Shown here in pieces: positions 18,363 through 25,502 of a stretch of DNA of 32,264 nt. Position 1 is the first letter of the stretch, and every line of letters begins with the position of its first letter. Below the pieces are notes generated by a model that saw only the letters and a list, made by a program, of their open reading frames with translations, did no database searches and was not told the DNA's origin. A program made the translations under genes and the position numbers. The stretch is from an uncultured Erysipelotrichaceae bacterium (GTDB lineage: Bacteria > Bacillota_I > Bacilli_A > Erysipelotrichales > Erysipelotrichaceae), in the NCBI GenBank assembly GCA_902766435.1, contig CACXDM010000136.1:1-32264 (forward strand), written 5' to 3'.

Positions 18363-18391
18363 CGAAAAGAAGAACCAGTTACCGGTTCTTC
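18363..18391 (-). terminator. Terminator of the sortase-LCP unit
   Basis: An 8-bp stem GAAGAACC / GGTTCTTC (18369-18376 with 18384-18391), a 7-base loop, then TTTTCGTTTG on the minus strand. It lies 16 bases after the stop of the zinc-ribbon gene. Confidence 0.82.
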
Positions 18392-18407
18392 CTGAAAGAC
18401 TGAATCA

Positions 18408-18656
18408 TTACTTCGGCTTAAACAGCAGAAACAGAATCACTGCCAGAATCACTGCGACGATGATCAGATATACCGTTTTTGAAGAAGACTTCTTTTCCGG
18501 TTCAGGTTCTTCATCGTTGATCTTCAGCATCTGTGTTTCCTCAATCCTCAGCATTGTTGTTTCCTGAAACAACGGAGAATCGGGAATCTCATTACCGCAT
18601 ACCGGACAGATCTTTATTCCTTCCGCCGCTTCCGTACCGCAGTTGGGACAGATCAT
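18408..18656 (-). CDS. Zinc-ribbon single-pass membrane protein
   Basis: An 82-residue protein. Residues 3-20 form a zinc ribbon, CPNCG and CPVCG (Cys3, Cys6, Cys17, Cys20). A membrane helix lies near the end (about 61-78), followed by FKPK. The linker holds two similar stretches, ETTMLRI and ETQMLKI, then an acidic EEPEPEKK segment. The ribbon would face the cytosol. It starts inside the stop of the hexapeptide protein gene (ATGA overlap), which sets the start; a longer frame upstream has no family features. Function is unknown; similar zinc-ribbon plus helix proteins are common in Bacillota. Confidence 0.75.
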   Translation of the reverse strand: MICPNCGTEAAEGIKICPVCGNEIPDSPLFQETTMLRIEETQMLKINDEEPEPEKKSSSKTVYLIIVAVILAVILFLLFKPK

Positions 18657-19318
18657 TTTGAAGTCTGCTTTCTGATCATACCCATGTTGGTATGAATGGC
18701 ATTTTCGGGAATCTGACCTCTGACACAGGATGTGGGATAGATTCTCGTATGACGGCCGATGACTGTGCCCGGGTTGAGTACGGAGTTGCATCCGACTTCA
18801 ACATAGTCACCCAGCATTCCGCCGACCTTCTTGAGTCCTGTTTCCATTTCTTCATCCTTGCTGTGAATGACAACGAGAGACTTGTCGCTCTTCACATTGG
18901 ATGTGATGGAACCGGCGCCCATGTGGGAACAGTAACCGAGAATGGAATCACCGACATAGTTGTAATGCGGCACCTGAACATGGTCAAACAGAATGACATT
19001 CTTGAGTTCGACCGAATTGCCGACAACACAATCCGCTCCGACCAGAGCGCTGCCGCGGACAAAAGCACAGTGTCTGACTTCCGTATTGGGACCGATGATG
19101 CACGGTGCGCCGAGATACGCTGAAGGGAACACATTTGCCGTCTTATGAACCCATACATTCTCCGATACTTCGTCATATTCAGCGGGATCAAGCGCTTTTC
19201 CCTTTTCGATAATCATATTCTTGATTCCCTGCAGAGCTTCCCAGGGATAAGTAAACTGTTCAAGATAATCCTTCGCGATCGTATGATCCAGATCATATAA
19301 GTCTTTGATTGTATACAT
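18653..19318 (-). CDS. Hexapeptide-repeat (left-handed beta-helix) acyltransferase-like protein
   Basis: A 221-residue protein. Residues about 60-215 show the hexapeptide repeat of left-handed beta-helix enzymes (AYLGAPCIIGPNTEVRHCAF, then GADCVVGNSVELKNVILF and GDYVEVGCNSVLNPGTVIG). It resembles the C-terminal acetyltransferase half of GlmU and is often annotated as UDP-N-acetylglucosamine pyrophosphorylase-related, but no nucleotidyltransferase domain is present. The ATG at 19316-19318 is chosen because GCAGGAGG lies 6-7 bases upstream; an ATG seven codons earlier overlaps that site. It sits between lcp and the zinc-ribbon gene, which suggests a role in sugar acetylation for the envelope. 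The acceptor is not known. Confidence 0.8.
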   Translation of the reverse strand: MYTIKDLYDLDHTIAKDYLEQFTYPWEALQGIKNMIIEKGKALDPAEYDEVSENVWVHKTANVFPSAYLGAPCIIGPNTEVRHCAFVRGSALVGADCVVGNSVELKNVILFDHVQVPHYNYVGDSILGYCSHMGAGSITSNVKSDKSLVVIHSKDEEMETGLKKVGGMLGDYVEVGCNSVLNPGTVIGRHTRIYPTSCVRGQIPENAIHTNMGMIRKQTSK

Positions 19319-19362
19319 GTTAAACCTCCTGCCAATCATTTAAGCACTTTTCTCTCAAAACG

Positions 19363-20880
19363 TCACCACCCGAATTCCTGCTGTTCAATCTCTTCACCGG
19401 AGATGACCTTCAGGACTTCCTGGCGGATAAATGCCATCTGTTCCTCATCGGGATAGACGACAGACAGTGACTGTCCGGGAGCGGAGGCGCATTCCTCCAT
19501 GCCGGTCAGACCTTTTACCTGATAGTTCACGATATTCCACTCGGCATTGTCTTCCAGCTGCATCTTGAAGAATGCATAGACGGAATCCCCTGAAATATTG
19601 GTCAGGAATGTGCCGTCCAGCGCCCCGAGAATATCATTGAAATGAACGATTACTTCCGGACTCATCAGTTTGGAAATCAAAGCCTTCATGACCAGCTGCT
19701 GATGCATGTTCCGCCCGAAGTCACCGTCGGGAAGGTTGTATCTTTCACGCACATAGTACAGTGCCGAATCACCGTCGAGATGAATCATGCCCTGATCATA
19801 GTGATAGTCCGTATCCCATGTATAGGTAAATGCATAGGGATTATCCACATCAACGCCGTCCACCGCGTCAATGATGTTGCGGAATGTCGTAAAGTTAACC
19901 AGAACATAGTTCTCGATATCAATGCCGATGCAGTTTCCGAAACCGTCCAGTGTGTTCTTGATATCCTGTACGCCGAGATGTGTCAGTTTATCCTTCATAT
20001 CTCCGAGAGCCGGATTGGGAATATATGAGTCTCTCGGCATGGAGACAATCAAAATCTGATGACTGACCGGATTCACCGTCACCGACATATTCACATCCGT
20101 TCTGCCGACCAGAGAAAGCTCCCCTTCCTGATCGTTGCCCCCGAAGAATACGGTGAACGGTTCGCTGGTCATTTTGACTTTCTTCTTGTTTCCGAAGGGA
20201 GATTCAATCGTCCGGTAGAACGAATAGATAATCTTTGTCTCCTCACTGAAGTTTTCAAATCCCTCCGTATCCGCAAGCACGGATTCATACGCTTCGGAAA
20301 GAATCAGTACATCACCCCGCCTGTCATAGAGAGCCGCAGCTGCCTCAGCCGCCGTGCCGCACGGAAGAATATCGGTTTCCGTAAACATGTTGGTCAGCTG
20401 ACTCAGGGCGTATTTCTGGTTGTTCTGATCGACCGTCTCTGTCGTGATGAATACATCATTGCGGTATTCCGTCAGCTCCTTGTCCGGCATGTCACTCAGA
20501 ACATAGAGATTGATCTTAACCTGATCGCCCACAACACTGTTGAAGAGATCGGATACTTTCTCCGTATAGTACGGAAGAATGGCTGATCCGCAGCTGAGTG
20601 AAAGCGCAAGAATCAGATCCAGACCTTTGACAAACCAGTTTTTATTTCCTGCCGCCGCAGAAAGAATACCGGAAAGAACAACAACTGCTGTCAGTACTGC
20701 CAGCAGATACCAGCTCCATTTCCTCGGAAACATCGGCATCGCCCAGAAAACAGCGAAGAACACTGCAGCCGCCGCAAATACAAGCACCCAGAGGAACATC
20801 GGACTGATATGTCTTTTCCGCTTACGGTACTGCGGATGAACAAACTCCGCGTCATACCCTCTGCCTTCATTTTTTTTCAT
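19363..20880 (-). CDS. LytR-CpsA-Psr (LCP) family protein
   Basis: LCP proteins transfer undecaprenyl-linked glycopolymers such as teichoic acids or capsule onto peptidoglycan. The 505 residues have three N-terminal membrane helices (about 28-48, 57-77, 86-104) and an extracellular part. The LCP domain spans about 240-440 with GRTDVNMSVTVNP (Arg260, Asp262), SMPRDSYIP (Arg283, Asp284) and YYVRERYNLPDGDFGRNMHQQLV, the phosphate- and metal-binding residues of the family. Residues 110-235 are an extra domain seen in some LCP proteins. It starts 2 bases after the sortase stop, so the two are coupled, and is followed after 44 bases by the hexapeptide gene. Confidence 0.93.
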   Translation of the reverse strand: MKKNEGRGYDAEFVHPQYRKRKRHISPMFLWVLVFAAAAVFFAVFWAMPMFPRKWSWYLLAVLTAVVVLSGILSAAAGNKNWFVKGLDLILALSLSCGSAILPYYTEKVSDLFNSVVGDQVKINLYVLSDMPDKELTEYRNDVFITTETVDQNNQKYALSQLTNMFTETDILPCGTAAEAAAALYDRRGDVLILSEAYESVLADTEGFENFSEETKIIYSFYRTIESPFGNKKKVKMTSEPFTVFFGGNDQEGELSLVGRTDVNMSVTVNPVSHQILIVSMPRDSYIPNPALGDMKDKLTHLGVQDIKNTLDGFGNCIGIDIENYVLVNFTTFRNIIDAVDGVDVDNPYAFTYTWDTDYHYDQGMIHLDGDSALYYVRERYNLPDGDFGRNMHQQLVMKALISKLMSPEVIVHFNDILGALDGTFLTNISGDSVYAFFKMQLEDNAEWNIVNYQVKGLTGMEECASAPGQSLSVVYPDEEQMAFIRQEVLKVISGEEIEQQEFGW

Positions 20881-20882
20881 TT

Positions 20883-21668
20883 TCAGCGCGTCCTCACAAG
20901 CTTCGCCATCAATACATATCTGCCGTCCGCCACATCATAGGAACAGGTTGAAAACAATACGATCTGATCATCCGCTTCAACCGTCTCCTGCGAGCTGAAA
21001 TCCGAATTGGCAATATAGCCGTTCACATAGTCCATAAAAGCCTGATCATCCGTAAAATCAAACTCGATATATGCGACATTTCCGTTTGTGACAAATCCGG
21101 CAACCGGGTAGGCACTGTATTCCCCGTCCTCAGTCAGAATCCTGATCTCCTTATGTGTCTCATAGTAGGAAGGATCCTTGTAGTTCTCAATATCCGCAAA
21201 CATTGTGCCGTTGCGCATATGATGACCGTAGAATACGGTTACCTTGTCTTCAAAACCGCGGTTATTCTGGGCATCGATGAAGATACATCCGCTGCGGTTA
21301 TACTCACCGGTAAAAAGATGATAGAGATAATACTCATTATCCTGACCGTATACAAACGGATAATCAATAGATGAATCCTCAAGTGAGATCCATCCGCCGA
21401 AATCAGGGTTAATCTCCTTCATGGCCGCATAGTCAACCGTATTCTCTTCGCTCTGTTCTTCAGCGCTTCCGGTCTTTTCCGCCTTAACAGATGCGGTTTC
21501 CTTCAGTTTTGCATAACTGTCTTTTGAATCGTTGTATTCTTTAAGCCCTTCGTACAGTTTCCAGCCGGAAAAGGCTGCTGTACAGAGTGATATAACGAGA
21601 ACGGCATCGAGTAAGTATCTGCCGGCCTTCGTCAGTTTTTTCTTTTTCGGCTTCTCATTTTCACTCAT
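20883..21668 (-). CDS. srtB: Class B sortase
   Basis: A membrane-anchored transpeptidase that joins sorted proteins to the cell wall. The 261 residues have a basic N-terminus, one membrane helix (about 18-36), a charged linker and a sortase domain. Domain marks are NPDFGGWISLEDSSIDYPFV, YLYHLF, the catalytic His149 in FYGHHMRNGTMF, Cys242 in LFSTCSYD, and Arg250 in GRYVL. The layout SSIDYPFV to GHxMxNGxMF is typical of class B. No sortase substrate (NPQTN-like or LPxTG protein) lies in this window. GAGG precedes the ATG at about 10 bases. It heads the unit srtB-lcp-hexapeptide-zinc ribbon and diverges from acpS. Confidence 0.92.
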   Translation of the reverse strand: MSENEKPKKKKLTKAGRYLLDAVLVISLCTAAFSGWKLYEGLKEYNDSKDSYAKLKETASVKAEKTGSAEEQSEENTVDYAAMKEINPDFGGWISLEDSSIDYPFVYGQDNEYYLYHLFTGEYNRSGCIFIDAQNNRGFEDKVTVFYGHHMRNGTMFADIENYKDPSYYETHKEIRILTEDGEYSAYPVAGFVTNGNVAYIEFDFTDDQAFMDYVNGYIANSDFSSQETVEADDQIVLFSTCSYDVADGRYVLMAKLVRTR

Positions 21669-21689
21669 AATAAAAACCTCACAGCCTAA

Positions 21690-21718
21690 ATCATACTTAC
21701 ATTCACAATTTCATTCAA
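21690..21718 (-). promoter_or_regulatory. Promoter of srtB, overlapping the acpS promoter
   Basis: On the minus strand TTGAAT (21713-21718), a 17-base spacer and TATGAT (21690-21695). It lies on the same DNA as the acpS promoter, read in the opposite direction, so the two may compete for polymerase. Confidence 0.65.
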
Positions 21719-21730
21719 GTCTGCGATAAT
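21702..21730 (+). promoter_or_regulatory. Promoter of acpS, close to the start codon
   Basis: TTCACA (21702-21707), a 17-base spacer and GATAAT (21725-21730). The -10 box ends 6 bases before the ATG at 21737, so the transcript should begin at or beside the start codon. There is no ribosome binding site between. Confidence 0.7.
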
Positions 21731-21736
21731 GAACCT

Positions 21737-22051
21737 ATGATCGGAATCGATATCGTGGACATCAGCAGGATTACCCTGAGAGAGTCATTCATCCGCCGTG
21801 TTCTGACGGAAAAAGAATACGGAGAATATGAAAAACGTCCGACGGAACAGCGGAAAAAAGAATATATTGCCGGCCGTTTCGCCGCCAAAGAGGCAGTATT
21901 CAAAGCCACCCAGGATCCGGACTGGCTCTCATACACCATCCTGAATAAAGAAAACGGGCAGCCATACGTATACGGCAGACCCGATATAGAGATCAGTATT
22001 TCACACGACGGCAGTTACGCAGCTGCCGTGGTATTCATCAGCTCCCGTTAA
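21737..22051 (+). CDS. acpS: Holo-[acyl-carrier-protein] synthase
   Basis: AcpS moves the 4'-phosphopantetheine arm from CoA to apo-ACP, activating fatty acid synthesis. The 104 residues are somewhat shorter than the usual 115-125. Metal and CoA-binding motifs are MIGIDIVDISR at the start (Asp5), RFAAKEAVFKA (Glu-Lys pair) and the closing SISHDGSYAAAV. The shortfall lies in the region between the second motif and ISISHD. It has no ribosome binding site, and a good promoter ends 6 bases before the ATG, so translation from a leaderless mRNA is likely. It converges on glf with stop codons overlapping in the palindrome GTTAAC. Confidence 0.95.
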   Translation: MIGIDIVDISRITLRESFIRRVLTEKEYGEYEKRPTEQRKKEYIAGRFAAKEAVFKATQDPDWLSYTILNKENGQPYVYGRPDIEISISHDGSYAAAVVFISSR

Positions 22052-22064
22052 CGGAGCTTTTTTT
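22040..22064 (+). terminator. acpS terminator lying inside the glf 3' end
   Basis: On the plus strand AGCTCC / GGAGCT (22040-22045 with 22053-22058), a 7-base loop that includes the overlapping stop codons, then seven T residues to 22064. The last codons of glf encode this hairpin on the other strand. Confidence 0.85.
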
Positions 22065-23169
22065 CAACACAGTCAAGCGCGGAGGCAATGACTGCATCCA
22101 TGTCATAATACTTATATTCCGCAAGTCTTCCGCCGAAGATCACATTTTCTTCCTTCGCCGCAAGCTCAGCGTACTTCTGATACAGCGCGGAGTTCTTTTC
22201 ATCATTGACAGGATAATACGGCTCATCACCCGGCTTCCACTCGGAGCTGTACTCACGTGAGATCACCGTCTTCGGCAGATCATTTCCGTTTTCATCCTTA
22301 CCGAATTCAAACCATTTATGTTCGATGATCCGTGTCCACGGTGTTTCCCTGTCGGTATAGTTGACTGCCGCATTTCCCTGGAAATTGGGAATATCCAGGA
22401 GTTCGTTTTCAAAACGTACGGAACGGTATTCCAGATTACCCAGGCTGTAGCCGAAATAAGCGTCAATGGCACCGGTGTAGACAACCTTTTCAGCCAATGC
22501 GTCCAGTTCTTCCTTATGCTCGAGATAATCCGTATTCAGACGGACCTCGATTCCCTCCAGCATATTGGCAACCATCTTCGTATAGCCGCCGACAGGAATA
22601 CCCTGATACAGAGCGTTGAAATAGTTGTTGTCAAATGTCAGACGGACAGGCAGACGGCGGATAATGAACGCCGGCAGATCCTTACAGTCACGTCCCCACT
22701 GCTTTTCCGTATAACCCTTGACCAGCTTCTCGAAAATATCACGGCCGACAAGACTGACTGCCTGTTCCTCAAGGTTCTTCGGTTCGGTGATTCCCGCTTC
22801 TTTTTTCTGTTCCTCAATCTTTGCGGCTGCTTCCTGCGGTGTTACAACACCCCACATCTTATTGAATGTATACATGTTGAAAGGCAGGGAATACAGCTCT
22901 CCCTTATAGTTGGCAACCGGTGAATTGGTGAATCTGTTGAATTCGATGAAGCGGTTCACATACTCCCATACCTTCTTATTGTTTGTATGGAAAATATGGG
23001 CGCCGTACTTATGTACCTTGATTCCTTCAACATCTTCCGTATAGACGTTTCCGGCTATATTTCCTCTCTTATCAATGACAAGGACTTTCTTACCCTGTTC
23101 CTTTGCCTCATGGGCAAACACACTGCCGAAGAGTCCGGCTCCGACAACCAGATAATCATACTGTTTCAT
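22048..23169 (-). CDS. glf: UDP-galactopyranose mutase
   Basis: Glf is an FAD enzyme converting UDP-galactopyranose to UDP-galactofuranose, the donor for galactofuranose in surface glycans. The 373 residues show the N-terminal FAD dinucleotide motif VGAGLFGSVFA, the KRGNIAGNVYTE and HKYGAHIFHTNNKKVWEYV stretches, FNMYTFNKMWG, KGYTEKQWGRD, IPVGGYTKMV and, near the end, YYPVNDEKNSALYQKY. Length and motifs are typical. GAGAGGAAAC precedes the ATG. It is monocistronic or read from the oxidoreductase gene upstream. Its promoter contains a perfect palindrome. Presence of glf implies galactofuranose in the envelope of this organism, consistent with the nearby LCP gene. Confidence 0.97.
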   Translation of the reverse strand: MKQYDYLVVGAGLFGSVFAHEAKEQGKKVLVIDKRGNIAGNVYTEDVEGIKVHKYGAHIFHTNNKKVWEYVNRFIEFNRFTNSPVANYKGELYSLPFNMYTFNKMWGVVTPQEAAAKIEEQKKEAGITEPKNLEEQAVSLVGRDIFEKLVKGYTEKQWGRDCKDLPAFIIRRLPVRLTFDNNYFNALYQGIPVGGYTKMVANMLEGIEVRLNTDYLEHKEELDALAEKVVYTGAIDAYFGYSLGNLEYRSVRFENELLDIPNFQGNAAVNYTDRETPWTRIIEHKWFEFGKDENGNDLPKTVISREYSSEWKPGDEPYYPVNDEKNSALYQKYAELAAKEENVIFGGRLAEYKYYDMDAVIASALDCVEKKLR

Positions 23170-23192
23170 ATTCTGTTTCCTCTCAATGACTT

Positions 23193-23198
23193 ATTATA
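23193..23198 (-). promoter_or_regulatory. -10 box of glf
   Basis: A perfect TATAAT on the minus strand, sharing one base with the palindrome next to it. The -35 position has no good match, so the promoter may need an activator or be weak. Confidence 0.55.
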
Positions 23199-23213
23199 CG
23201 TGATATATCACGT
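23198..23213. promoter_or_regulatory. Perfect 16-bp palindrome in the glf promoter, operator candidate
   Basis: ACGTGATATATCACGT is its own reverse complement over all 16 bases and fills the spacer between the -10 box and the -35 position. This is the classic place for a dimeric regulator. The half-site GTGATAT resembles sites of several regulator families, so the protein cannot be named. Confidence 0.55.
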
Positions 23214-23247
23214 TTTGACCTGCGCACTTTTGAGATGTATTTGTCCT

Positions 23248-24276
23248 TTACTTCAGTCCGCTTACTCCCTCATAAAGCATCTTCATCAGAAGCTTTGTCT
23301 GTTCCGGTTTCACGAGCTGTTCCTTACCGTTCACAAGTGTTTCATACAGCGCGTCATAGTAATACCCGTAATCACCTTTGACGGTTTCGACTTTCTCTTC
23401 GTGATACTTGCCTTCATCATCATAAAAGATCAGAGTACCGTATTCAGCCGGTGTATCCATGCCAAAGTCGGGATGACCTTCCGGCAGATAGAACTTCTTC
23501 AGATCCGTTTCCTGAAGATCCTTGGTGTATTTTTCAAACATTCCCTTTTTGCCGTAAACAACAAAGGAAGGACGGCTCTTCACCCGGAAGTACGAGGATT
23601 TGACGGAGACTTTCAGTACGCCGTAATAGAGATCAAGATCGAAGTAATCATTCATTCTGCCTTCACCCAGCAGCTGGCGGACATCGTAATGAATTCTGTC
23701 AGGTTCACCGAAGTATGAGATCACCTGATCCAGTGTATGACAGCCGTGCCCGTAAAGATACGAAAGATAAGGAGAATAATCCTTCACACTTTCCGGAATA
23801 TACGGACGGTAATAGTCAAAATGCATTTCCAGTTCCAGAAGTTCACCGAGTTTTCCCGATTCAATGACCTTCTGCACAGTCAGAAAATCACTGTCAAAGC
23901 GGCGGTTCTGATAGCCCTGCAGCATGACGCCTTTTTCCTTTGCCAAGGCAAAAAGTTCTTCTGTTTCCTGCGGTGTTTCGGTAAACGGCTTTTCCAGAAC
24001 ACAGTTCTTTCCTGCTTCAATTACCTGCTTTGCGTAGCTGTAGTGGAACTGATGCGGTGTCGTGACAATGACCACATCGATTTCCAGATCATTCAGAAGA
24101 CTGTTCAGATCGGAAGTGTAATTGACACCTTCGATCCTTGCCCAGTCTGTCTTTTCCGGATGTCTTGCATAGATTGTCTTGATTGTGAATTTATCCCTTC
24201 GGTTCAGGATAAACGGCGCGTGATAACGGTTGGTGCTCTTGCCGTTTGAAATAAAGCCGACTGTCAGTTTTTTCAT
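23248..24276 (-). CDS. Gfo/Idh/MocA family oxidoreductase
   Basis: A 342-residue NAD(P)-dependent dehydrogenase-like protein, usually acting on sugars or inositols. The N-terminal Rossmann domain is seen in KLTVGFISNGKSTNRYHAPF, IDVVIVTTPHQFHYSYAKQV and AGKNCVLEKPFTET, where EKP carries the family's catalytic-type Lys. The first glycine motif is altered (GFISNGKS rather than GxGxxG). The C-terminal domain has GHGCHTLDQVISYFGEPD. The ATG at 24274-24276 is chosen because homology starts there; a longer frame upstream is not family-like. It begins 4 bases after the stop of the Lys/Thr-rich gene. Substrate is unknown. Confidence 0.9.
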   Translation of the reverse strand: MKKLTVGFISNGKSTNRYHAPFILNRRDKFTIKTIYARHPEKTDWARIEGVNYTSDLNSLLNDLEIDVVIVTTPHQFHYSYAKQVIEAGKNCVLEKPFTETPQETEELFALAKEKGVMLQGYQNRRFDSDFLTVQKVIESGKLGELLELEMHFDYYRPYIPESVKDYSPYLSYLYGHGCHTLDQVISYFGEPDRIHYDVRQLLGEGRMNDYFDLDLYYGVLKVSVKSSYFRVKSRPSFVVYGKKGMFEKYTKDLQETDLKKFYLPEGHPDFGMDTPAEYGTLIFYDDEGKYHEEKVETVKGDYGYYYDALYETLVNGKEQLVKPEQTKLLMKMLYEGVSGLK

Positions 24277-24280
24277 ATGC

Positions 24281-24610
24281 TTATTTCCCCAGGAATGACA
24301 TGATGCCGGAAAGATCAATACCGCCGGAAGCCGCTTCAACGGCAGACTGAATGATCTTCTTCTCAAGGGCATTGCACTTGCGGTAATTCTGTACCAGCTT
24401 CTTTTCGGCAGCTGTCAGTTTCAGTGTATTGCTTGTTGTTGTCTTTTTCTTCGCGGTTGTTGTTTTCTTCTTTGCGGTTGTTGTCGTCTTTTTCTTTGCC
24501 GTGGAAGTTGTTGTCTTTTTCCGCGAAGATGTTGTCTTACGCGCTGCGCGTGTAACTTCTTCTTCCGCTTCAGGTGCGTCAGCTGTCAATGAGAATACTT
24601 TTTCTTCCAT
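24281..24610 (-). CDS. Lys/Thr-rich repeat protein, function unknown
   Basis: A 109-residue protein in three parts: an acidic start (1-20), a strongly basic tract (25-60) built of AKKKTTT-like repeats, and a helical end (62-109) with LTAAEKKLVQNYRKC and IDLSGIMSFLGK. The basic tract is like the tails of histone H1-like or other nucleic-acid-binding proteins and could bind DNA, RNA or acidic polymers; this is inference from composition alone. The start codon overlaps the esterase stop by one base (TGATG) and the gene is followed after 4 bases by the oxidoreductase gene. The repeats may make the length vary between strains. Confidence 0.7.
   Translation of the reverse strand: MEEKVFSLTADAPEAEEEVTRAARKTTSSRKKTTTSTAKKKTTTTAKKKTTTAKKKTTTSNTLKLTAAEKKLVQNYRKCNALEKKIIQSAVEAASGGIDLSGIMSFLGK
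24431..24520 (-). repeat. Short tandem coding repeats (AKKKTTT units)
   Basis: Within the Lys/Thr-rich gene, 3-4 imperfect repeats of about 21-27 bases encode A-K-K-K-T-T-T units (residues 31-60). Synonymous differences between copies show they are not very recent duplicates. Confidence 0.75.
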
Positions 24611-25476
24611 CAGAATTCATTTCCTTTCACTTCACTGTCATCATCAAGTCCGAAGAAGACAAACGCCTTCTGGATATCTCTTTCCCATACACGCCATTCA
24701 TGTGTGCCCGGTCCTTCATGCCATTCTGCCCTGAATCCCTTTTCCATCAGTTCCTTCTTCAGATTGACAAAAGGCACTGCCATCAGCGGATCTTCCGTAC
24801 CGGTCGAGAAGAAGAATGCCGGCAGGTCATCTCTCTTCAGTGAACGCATCAGCAGACCATAGAGATCGGCAGCGAGATATTCTTCGAATGTATCATAGCG
24901 GTGCATACGGTTATATACACGCAGTTTGGAATGCATGACATCCGCCGGATCCATGACTTCCGAACGCTTCAAAGCAAAGAGTTCCGCAAGCTTTTCTTCA
25001 TCCGGTTTTGACGGACAATAGGATAATGAAGCGCACTTTGAGAATTTCTCAGGATACTTCAGCGCAAACTTCAGCGCGCCGGCCCCGCCCATGGAAAGAC
25101 CTGCCACAAAGTTGTCTTCCCGTTTATCGGAAGCAGGCAGCCAGTTATAAACCAAAGGCATCAGTTCCTCTGTAATGTAGCGCTCCGCATCAAGTCCCAG
25201 GGTGAAATTATTCCATTCCTCATAATCGGCGTTTCCGATGCCGGGCATGACGACAATCAGATCCTTTTCACAGGCATACAGTTCAATGTTTGATTTTCTG
25301 ATCCAGTCACTGTAGCCGCCGAATGTGCCGTGCAGAAGCCAGAGCACCTTGTACTTCTTCCCGCTTCCGTAGAAGTCGGAGGGTGTAATCAGTCTCGGTT
25401 TGTCAGGCAGAATGATATTGACATTCTGATTGGCACCCATGTATTCGGATTCAAAATCAAGATTCAGCAAAGCCAT
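24610..25476 (-). CDS. Alpha/beta-hydrolase esterase (esterase D / tributyrin esterase type)
   Basis: A 288-residue protein of the esterase D-like alpha/beta-hydrolase family. Visible are the oxyanion-side LWLLHGTFGGYSDWIRKSN, the nucleophile elbow GLSMGGAGAL (Ser), the acid in FFSTGTEDPLM (Asp) and the catalytic His in GPGTHEWRVW. It resembles small-ester or feruloyl-type esterases such as those annotated as tributyrin esterase. There is no signal peptide, so it is likely cytosolic. AAAGGAG precedes the ATG. It starts 26 bases after the MFS transporter stop, consistent with a transport-then-hydrolysis unit, and overlaps the Lys/Thr-rich gene by one base. The natural substrate is not evident. 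Confidence 0.88.
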   Translation of the reverse strand: MALLNLDFESEYMGANQNVNIILPDKPRLITPSDFYGSGKKYKVLWLLHGTFGGYSDWIRKSNIELYACEKDLIVVMPGIGNADYEEWNNFTLGLDAERYITEELMPLVYNWLPASDKREDNFVAGLSMGGAGALKFALKYPEKFSKCASLSYCPSKPDEEKLAELFALKRSEVMDPADVMHSKLRVYNRMHRYDTFEEYLAADLYGLLMRSLKRDDLPAFFFSTGTEDPLMAVPFVNLKKELMEKGFRAEWHEGPGTHEWRVWERDIQKAFVFFGLDDDSEVKGNEF

Positions 25477-25502
25477 AACATTTATCTCCTTTCAGTTTAT
25501 CT

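Noticed and set aside
18274..18407. Riboswitch or T-box upstream of tsaC-glyA
   Set aside because: The promoter lies 8 bases before the start codon, leaving no room for a leader RNA.
24277..24372. A 32-residue extension of the oxidoreductase
   Set aside because: It overlaps the Lys/Thr-rich gene out of frame and the Rossmann fold begins right after the chosen ATG.
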